From assembly GCA_034766995.1 (NCBI GenBank), contig CM068323.1, positions 2,776,967 through 2,840,966 of the forward strand: DNA of 64,000 bases. Direction: 5' to 3'. The notes beneath the pieces are model-generated. The model was not told the origin of the DNA and did no database searches. It saw nothing but the letters and a program-made list of their open reading frames with translations. The position numbers were made by a program, and so were the translations under genes. Every line of letters starts with the position of its first letter. Position 1 is the stretch's first letter. This DNA is from Acanthacorydalis orientalis. Taxonomy: Eukaryota; Arthropoda; Insecta; Megaloptera; Corydalidae. This document shows positions 58,229 to 64,000 of the stretch, one piece after another.

Positions 58229-60199
58229 GCCCCGTGCACATTACTGACAAGTCGCGTACAATCACGTGATAAGACCGTATGTGAGAGCTAATTTTACATT
58301 GGTTTCATTGGTATCGATGCACACTGCTGTTACTGTATGCATTTCATGCCTGACGCGTACGGTTCTTATCTCAACTAGTGTTGACACGTTCGCACATATT
58401 TCTTTTTCTGCAGACATTTCGTGACGTGAAAATACTTTTGAATCAGTTGTCAATTGACATTTCAATTTGGAAAGTTTCGAGGTAAATTGGAAATGTGTCG
58501 ATTTTAATTGAAAATGACACAAAAATGTACTTTTTATTTTATTATAGTACAGTATAATATAACCTAGTATAATATATAGTATAAATAATATAACATATAC
58601 TATAATATAACCTAATAAAATAATTTGGTTCTTCTAGATGTAAAAATGACTCTAAAATAAATTAACAGCATTGTTATTTATTAAAATATTTTTTATAACA
58701 GTTATTATTATCGAATAATATAAAAAACCTTGATAGCACCCAACAGAATAATTCTAAAATCTAGGTAAGGGTAAAAGTAGCAATATAAAGTTGTGAGACT
58801 GCAACGACATGATGCCTAACTTTTTGTAACGGTGTAATTCATACAGAGAACAGTGCGCATACACAGAACAGTCTAGAGGCTGACGAAATACCCTGCACCG
58901 TGATGGAAGAATGCCAAACGCATTTTCAACGACTCGTCGAGCTCTCGTCAATCAATAATCGAATATCTTTTTGTTTTCATCTCCTGCGCGGTGATGTCTA
59001 CTATATCGCCGAAGTAAGTATGACTTCAGCGGGAAAGTTTCATCACCAACTATAGCGTAGGGAAGCGGTGGAGAATTTTCGCTCGATGGGCTGTCTGATT
59101 GTGTGAAAATTGCTTGGTCTTGCAACTTTTTTCCAAATAGAACTAGTGAACGGAAGCCTTTATAATTAAAATATTTCCAGCCTCCTCGAATCAGATACTG
59201 CATGGTGATGCTTCCCATCAATTGCTGCAACGCAGTTTAGGAATTGATTTTTAAACACAGATTTTTCAATTTTTCATCCAACATTTTCCAAATGTTTTAA
59301 TTTGACACCGGCATGAAAATTCGATTCAATCTCTTATCGCAAACAGATCTATCTGTCCTACTATGCTGAATTCCATACGATAACTGAATTCAAAGCTTTT
59401 GAAACAGTTTCCAGTGTCCTGTAAACGGCAGAAAAATGTGGAGATTCTGCATACGCATGTCACATTTTACAGTCTCATGCAGTTCAAGAGGGAAATGTAT
59501 TTTAGATACCATCTTTACGTACACGAAAAACGACAGTAAACATCAAGAACGCAGAGAATTCGTCGACAGCTCTTCATTCTACTTCGAACTCTACCTCTGA
59601 GAGCGAAGTACAACATATAGTTGTGTAGTATTACAAGAAAATAATAAACAAATGAATTCAGATATTTGTTTTGTGTTAAATTCACCTTAAACACAGGGCG
59701 AGTTTTTCTTCCATACTAATGGCTTCTCGCATTTGTGTGTTCTTGGATCTTATATCCTCTTCGATAAGGTCAGGCAGGTACTCGAACATTTCTTTCGACA
59801 TCCTGAACTACATCTTGTACCGATTGGGGTGCTCTTGAAGCACCTTCACAAGACGATGGAACTCACCGTTTTCTTTTCTTTCTAAATTTAGCTCACGAAC
59901 CCAAATTCTTTTTTTTATGAATTTGATCATGAGCTATCACAGTACAAACACTTGGTACTTCTTCATCAAACTCTGATGAACTACTTGTTTCGTTCTCCAC
60001 TATAATTTCAATAATGAAACCAATGACGTCTAGCAATATGATAGTGGCGCGCAAACACAAATCTTGTCAATTGTGTGCACGCGGCTGCGCATAAATGCTA
60101 AACAACAGTAACGCGTGATAATGGTGTGATACCCTACATTATGTCAAGGCACATTTGGGTGCATGTCGTTCCGTGACGTGTCAATAGTGTGCACGGGGC
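58229..60199 (-). mobile_element. PIF/Harbinger element H2, both ends present (1971 bp)
   Basis: Starts gccccgtgcacattactgac after TTAA and ends with its complement (gtgtcaatagtgtgcacggggc) before TTAA. The 3-bp TTA/TAA duplication typical of the superfamily is contained in these flanks. It carries the whole series of Harbinger nuclease blocks on the minus strand, though broken. H1 and H3 are shorter relatives. Confidence 0.85.
58840..60010 (-). pseudogene. Harbinger transposase, multiply broken (H2)
   Basis: From the 5' side the minus strand shows ENETSSSSEFDEEVPSVC, then RKENGEFHRLVKVLQEHPN, FRMSKEMFEYLPDLI, RSKNTQMREAISMEEKLALC, and later FNYKGFRSLVLFGKK, LPYAIVGDETFPLKSYLLR and TRARRVVENAFGILPSRC. 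This order is that of PIF/Harbinger DDE nucleases. A one-base shift near 59910, a long non-coding stretch at 59240-59700 and a stop after CLR interrupt it. An intron at that place is possible but I see a stop rather than a donor. Confidence 0.82.
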
Positions 60200-60412
60200 T
60201 TAACTGCTGAGAGTTGTCAGTGTGCCCCATCGCCGACCGTTTCCTCAGTGCAGTATCTCGACGCGCAGTCTCTCTCATCTTCCTCTCTTACACTCATGCA
60301 GTCATATTCGCTCCATCTCCTCGTTCACAGATATGTTCATGGAAACGTTTTTTGTGACACGCCGTATGATTTTACACCTCGGTACCGCGTCCAGAAAAGT
60401 TTCACTTCAAAA

Positions 60413-60495
60413 GGTGAAACAATAAATGGGAAGTTTTATGTTAACTGCGCCAGTCTGGTGCAGTTAACATTATACTTCCCATTTATTGTTTCACT
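60413..60495. repeat. Near-perfect loopless palindrome
   Basis: Left arm 60413-60453 and right arm 60455-60495 are complementary over about 41 bp, with around 3 mismatches and a 1-base centre. The sequence immediately left (gtttcacttcaaaaggtgaa) forms a smaller overlapping hairpin. Confidence 0.85.
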
Positions 60496-60514
60496 GTATG
60501 TTATGTATTCACTG

Positions 60515-60519
<5 letters not shown>

Positions 60520-60567
<48 letters not shown>
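60520..60567. repeat. (TA)n microsatellite
   Basis: TA run of about 48 bp lying between two palindromes. Confidence 0.9.
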
Positions 60568-60570
<3 letters not shown>

Positions 60571-60581
60571 CCCACTTATTG

Positions 60582-60616
60582 TTTTCTACTGCAGATGGTC
60601 TATCTGCAGTAGAAAA
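60582..60616. repeat. Perfect 15-bp-arm hairpin
   Basis: Arms ttttctactgcagat (60582-60596) and atctgcagtagaaaa (60602-60616), 5-base loop. The adjoining cccacttattgtttt resembles cccatttattgtttc of the larger palindrome. Confidence 0.85.
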
Positions 60617-60819
60617 TTCACAAGAAACGGATCCGATTAGCGAAGAAAAACGTTCTATATCATTAATACAATGTATCTCATCGCAAGAATTGGGCCGGCC
60701 AAAAAGTAATCTGTCTTTTTTTCCAAAAAAATTTCTCGAATCAGAAATCGAAAAAAATTGAAGTTCTAATTTTGATCCAAAACAATTTTTTTGTTCTTAT
60801 TTAATGCTGGCTGTTTTTA

Positions 60820-61375
60820 TCAATGGATTATTTTAGCAATACCAGTTGTTCACAATACAATACTTTTGTGATAGTTCGATTCTCTGGTAATAGCTAGTAA
60901 TGGATGATTCCTTTCATATCCCACCAAACAGACAATTTAGCCATTCTTGAATGAAGCCTTCTTTTTGTAGTTGAAGATGGTGTTTCGTTGCGTTCAATCC
61001 AGTGTCTTTGACGTGTAATACTGTCACAAAAAATACATACTACATCAGCAGTAACCATTCTATTAAGAAACGGATCATTTTGCAATCGGCATAGATGATA
61101 AGTGCAAAGTTGTTTTAAATTAAAGTCAGACAACTTGTGAGCAACCCACTGACCAAGTTTAGAAACCTTACCAATCATTTTCAAGTGCTAACGAATAGAC
61201 GAATAAGTTGATTTTAGCTTATTGGTTAATTCTTCTACGATTGAACTAGGATGTCGTTCATTTGTATTCGTCGGATCTATTCATCAAACTCTTGAGAAAG
61301 TCTCAGACCTTTCATCATATTCAAGGCTGTAGTCTCCGGACCAAAATCGTCGAAACCATTTTTGTCCTTGTCTAA
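60820..61375 (-). pseudogene. Mariner transposase, middle part, split by foldback elements
   Basis: The minus strand reads RQGQKWFRRFWSGDYSLEYD, LGQWVAHKLSDFNLKQ, FLNRMVTADVVCIFCDS (first Asp region, degraded), RRLHSRMAKLSVWWDMKGII and LLPENRTITKVLYCEQL. This is the middle of an irritans-type mariner. Its N-terminal part is found at 63391-63511. The two are separated by foldback element(s) and mariner A11, inserted with a TTA/TAA duplication in the gene. The C-terminal third is missing. Confidence 0.75.
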
Positions 61376-62293
61376 CAAGGGGAGGATACGACCTCGGAAA
61401 TGGCCTTTGGGACCAAACTTCGTGTTATGGTAGGGTACCCCAAAGATATTAATATAGTAACGTACTAGCTCGTACTATCAAGCCATTTTCGAGAAAAAGG
61501 CTACAAAGTTTCCGCATCAGGCTTATGAGAGAAAAATTTGAGGTGTTGTCAACAAAATTGATAGCTAGGCTGTAGAGAGCCGGTTTCAACTGTCTAATGT
61601 GTCAGGTTTCGAGTGTCGCTCGATTCATGTAGTTTTTTTGTCTTTCACCTGAATAATTATTTAATGCTTTTAATGCGTTTTATTACAAAAAATATTTAAA
61701 TAAAGACGAAATAAGATTTTCTTGAAATTTTCTTTCGAAAAACGCGTTCTTTTTTAATTTTTTATAATTTTATTTCAAAAAATGATTTTTTCTCGAATTT
61801 TTTTAATTTTAGCATTATTTTCCAAACATATTCGTATATTACAGTGTTCATGTTTGTAGAATAATGCGAAAAATTAACAAAAATCATGAAAAAATCATTT
61901 TCTGAAATAAAATTGTAAAAATTTAAGAGCATTTTTCGAAAGAAAATTGCAAGAAAATGTTGTTTCACCTTCATCTAAATATTTTTTTTAATAAAATGCA
62001 TTAAAAGCATTAAATAATTATTCAGGTGAAAGAAAAAAATACATGCATTGATTGAGAATCGAACCGGATACGTTAGACACTCCAAGACTGCGCGTTACCA
62101 CATAGCTATCAAAATAGTTCAATGTAACAGAAATAATTTTTCTTATAAGATGCAGAAACATTGGAGCCTTTCTTCTCGAAAATGGCTCGATAGTACGAGC
62201 TAGTAGTTACTATATTAAACCCTTTCTGATACCCTACCACTATATGAAGTTTGGTCCCAAAGTCAATTTCCGAGGTCGTATCCCCTCCCCTTG
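61376..62293. mobile_element. Foldback element M1 (918 bp)
   Basis: Ends caaggggaggatacgacctc and complement, flanked by TAA on both sides (61373-61375 and 62294-62296). Long internal palindrome as in M2 (ttttctttcgaaaaacgc ... gaaagaaaattgcaag). Inserted in a mariner transposase gene. Confidence 0.82.
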
Positions 62294-62333
62294 TAAGATT
62301 TCAGTGACTAAAAGATTTTAAATAAATTTATTA

Positions 62334-63250
62334 CGAGGTCAGACAATTAAGTAATGCGACAAAATTCAAAAATCGAGTATATTTAAAAATTAAGGTACAT
62401 CGCTGCGATCCCCTTCAAAGTAGTCCCCTCCCGCATCTATACACTTATTCCAGCGAGTTTTCCAGTTTTCGTAACAATTCTCGAACACTTCTTGTGGGAC
62501 CTCTCCGAGTACCCTCGTCACAGATTCTTGGATATCTTCAACGGAGTCAAAATGTCGACCTTTGACGAATTTTTTCATATGGGGGAATAGGAAAAAGTCG
62601 CAGGGAGACATGTCCGGTGGATAGGGCGGTTGTGGTAACGTTGCGATGCTTTTAGACGCCAAAAACTGAGAGACACTGAACGCACTGTGACAGGGAGCGT
62701 TGTCGTGATGCAGAACCCAAGTCTTCGCGATCTCTGGACGCACTCTGAGCACCCTTTTTCGTAATTTTTCGAGCACATTGCGGTAGAATACTTGATTTAC
62801 GGTTTGTCCAGGTGGTACGAACTCTTTGTGAACCACCCCTTTGCTGTCGAAGAAGCAAATCAACATGGTTTTCACTTTAAAATCGCCTTTTTTTAAATGG
62901 CCTTTTTTAAAATCGGCATGCCACCGAAGCACCTGACTACGACTCAGGGCATCACTACCATACACTTTAAGCACTTTTTCAGAAGTTTCTGTCGCGGTTT
63001 CGCCGAGTTTTGCACAAAATTTTATCGCGCACCGTTGCTCTAAATTTCTCTGTTCCATTTTCGTGACATGCACTACTCGCGCGTTGTTACAAAACACTAA
63101 ACAGCTGGCGAAGAAATGATCGTACGAGGGTGGTCAAGGTCTCAATCGAGAGAGTAGGGATCTGCTATTACGGTGGCGGAGTTACAGGTTCGCAGTGTTA
63201 CCACAGGCCGAGAAAAAAAATCGGTCGCATTACTTAATTGTCTGACCTCG
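62334..63250 (-). mobile_element. Mariner family A, copy A11 (internally deleted, 917 bp)
   Basis: TA at 62332-62333 and 63251-63252, both ends perfect. Helix-turn-helix-retaining class. The junction ctttaaaatcgccttttttt repeats part of the sequence next to it (ccttttttaaaatcggc). Confidence 0.93.
62390..63058 (-). CDS. Mariner A11 deletion protein: in-frame helix-turn-helix/C-terminal fusion
   Basis: The ATG at 63058 opens 222 residues without a stop. It reads [31 protein letters not shown], a short KKGDFKVKTM junction, then [33 protein letters not shown] and the normal C-terminus. About 120 residues are lost in frame, including the second helix-turn-helix and the first catalytic Asp. The product keeps one DNA-binding motif and two of three catalytic residues. 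It is the kind of protein that could compete with a complete transposase (inference). Confidence 0.85.
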   Translation of the reverse strand: MEQRNLEQRCAIKFCAKLGETATETSEKVLKVYGSDALSRSQVLRWHADFKKGHLKKGDFKVKTMLICFFDSKGVVHKEFVPPGQTVNQVFYRNVLEKLRKRVLRVRPEIAKTWVLHHDNAPCHSAFSVSQFLASKSIATLPQPPYPPDMSPCDFFLFPHMKKFVKGRHFDSVEDIQESVTRVLGEVPQEVFENCYENWKTRWNKCIDAGGDYFEGDRSDVP

Positions 63251-63369
63251 TATCAGTTTTACACTGAAATTGAATACTCTCCGTAATGAGGGAGAGTATT
63301 TCACGGTGTATAATGATACACCGTGGAAGAGAACACTTATCATGTACAATATTTTATAAAATAAATGTC
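63251..63369. other. Short palindromic stretch next to A11
   Basis: tactctccgtaatgagggagagta and ttcacggtgtataatgatacaccgtg are two consecutive hairpins. They probably belong to the foldback element whose end follows. Confidence 0.5.
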
Positions 63370-63390
63370 CGTGGTCGTATCCTCCCCTTG
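63370..63390. mobile_element. Terminal end of a foldback element M3
   Basis: gtggtcgtatcctccccttg followed by TAA, identical to M-type right ends. The rest is missing or merged with the neighbouring M1/A11 complex. Confidence 0.6.
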
Positions 63391-63511
63391 TAAGACTAAT
63401 AACACCTGAACCATAAATTTCACACATTTTTCCCACTACAGTTGTAGCGTTGTTACCCTGACAAAACTCCCAAATCAAAATATTCCTTATATGCTCTTTT
63501 GACATTTCCAT
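63391..63511 (-). pseudogene. Mariner transposase, N-terminal part (continues at 61375)
   Basis: MEMSKEHIRNILIWEFCQGN and then KMCEIYGSGVISL match the N-terminus of irritans-type mariners. Removing the insertion and one TTA copy makes the frame run directly into RQGQKWFRRF at 61375. Confidence 0.7.
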
Positions 63512-63654
63512 AAGTAATATTTTTTTAGTAAATTTGCGTGATTACTGTCAATCTTTCACGACAAGACAGAGAAAACTTTATGAACAACTGAGCAGCATAT
63601 ACACTGATATGTAATTTCAATAATTTCTAAGTATTGCTTGATCTATTTTCAATC

Positions 63655-63825
63655 ATATGAAAATACCAAAATTACTTATAGGATGACTAAATACAGTACA
63701 GAGATAGCTAATATTCATCAATTGGGCTTCGAACTGCTGCCACATGCGTTTTATTCGCCAAACTTGGTCCTGTCATATTTTATTTTGTTTCCGAACTTGC
63801 AAAAGTTTTACTCTGGCGATAACTA
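63655..63825 (+). pseudogene. Mariner transposase C-terminal fragment
   Basis: LGFELLPHAFYSPNLVLSYF then FPNLQKFYSGD corresponds to the third-Asp block (YSPDLAPSDYFLFPNLKKFLSG) with the catalytic Asp lost. Isolated relic. Confidence 0.7.
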
Positions 63826-63856
63826 GGCGTTAGATTTCACTGATTACCGCCACATA

Positions 63857-64000
63857 ACAGGTGGGCTAAAAAGTTCGTAGGCTTGCATAGAAAAAAATTT
63901 TTTTTTGATAGAATTTGATTTTATTATTCAATATAGTTTCCTTCGAGGGCGATACAACGATTATAGCGGTCATACAATTTTTCGATACCATTTTTATAAT
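63857..64000 (-). mobile_element. Mariner end, irritans-like, running off the window
   Basis: Follows TA (63855-63856) with acaggtgggctaaaaagttc, similar to irritans-type termini. The minus strand just inside encodes YKNGIEKLYDRYNRC-like residues with a frame shift, the usual mariner C-terminus. The element continues beyond base 64000. Confidence 0.75.

Overview
The window looks like a nuclear genome segment from an insect, probably a hymenopteran such as an ant. It is AT-rich and has no prokaryotic gene order. It carries spliced genes with GT-AG introns, the last exon of an insect-type chemosensory protein, and a very high load of Tc1/mariner, piggyBac, hAT and PIF/Harbinger DNA transposons. 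The order (Hymenoptera) is inference; the arthropod assignment rests on the chemosensory protein exon and the transposon spectrum.

Host genes are few. (1) A clear six-exon minus-strand gene for the GPI-anchor transamidase catalytic subunit (PIGK/GPI8), 16190-21289; its introns hold a dead mariner and a small pogo-like MITE. (2) The C-terminal exon of a chemosensory protein at 7061-7266 (+); its first exon is not in the window. (3) A CpG/GC-rich island at about 10.57-12.64 kb with conserved splice signals on the minus strand, from which I can assemble exons of a Rap1-type Myb/SANT-like gene (tentative).

Almost everything else is mobile DNA, often nested. 0-2.5 kb: a Tc1-like gene split by a piggyBac relative, itself split by a foldback element and a mariner end. 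2.6-6.8 kb: a palindromic MITE, then a 3.7-kb repeat (S) containing a mariner and a TTAA MITE. 8-14 kb: two mariners, an endonuclease fragment, a Harbinger remnant and the Myb-like island. 22-30 kb: pogo-like remnant, TTAA MITE, a LINE fragment split by a mariner, a foldback MITE abutting another mariner, and a Mos1-like mariner. 30.8-34.6 kb: a hAT with a perfect 8-bp target duplication split by a mariner, then two TTAA MITEs. 35-42 kb: Harbinger, TTAA MITE, piggyBac-type elements. 43-54 kb: the second, inverted copy of repeat S, three short mariners, one mariner with an intact transposase ORF, a Mos1-like mariner and two Tc1/LINE fragments. 55-64 kb: an inverted pair of Harbinger-like MITEs, a second long mariner, a Harbinger element with both ends, hairpins and further mariner debris.

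The dominant theme is one mariner family (here 'A', ends cgaggtcagacaattaag) with eleven copies, none full length. Ten are 0.91-0.93 kb internal-deletion derivatives of two complementary kinds: those keeping the catalytic domain without the helix-turn-helix domains, and those keeping the helix-turn-helix domain but lacking the first catalytic aspartate. Junctions differ between copies, so the deletions look independent. Two mariners of different families sit exactly at the junction of tandem direct duplications. Only element B1 (45603-46897) carries an apparently complete transposase. I see no virus-derived gene, toxin gene, rRNA, convincing tRNA or CRISPR array.
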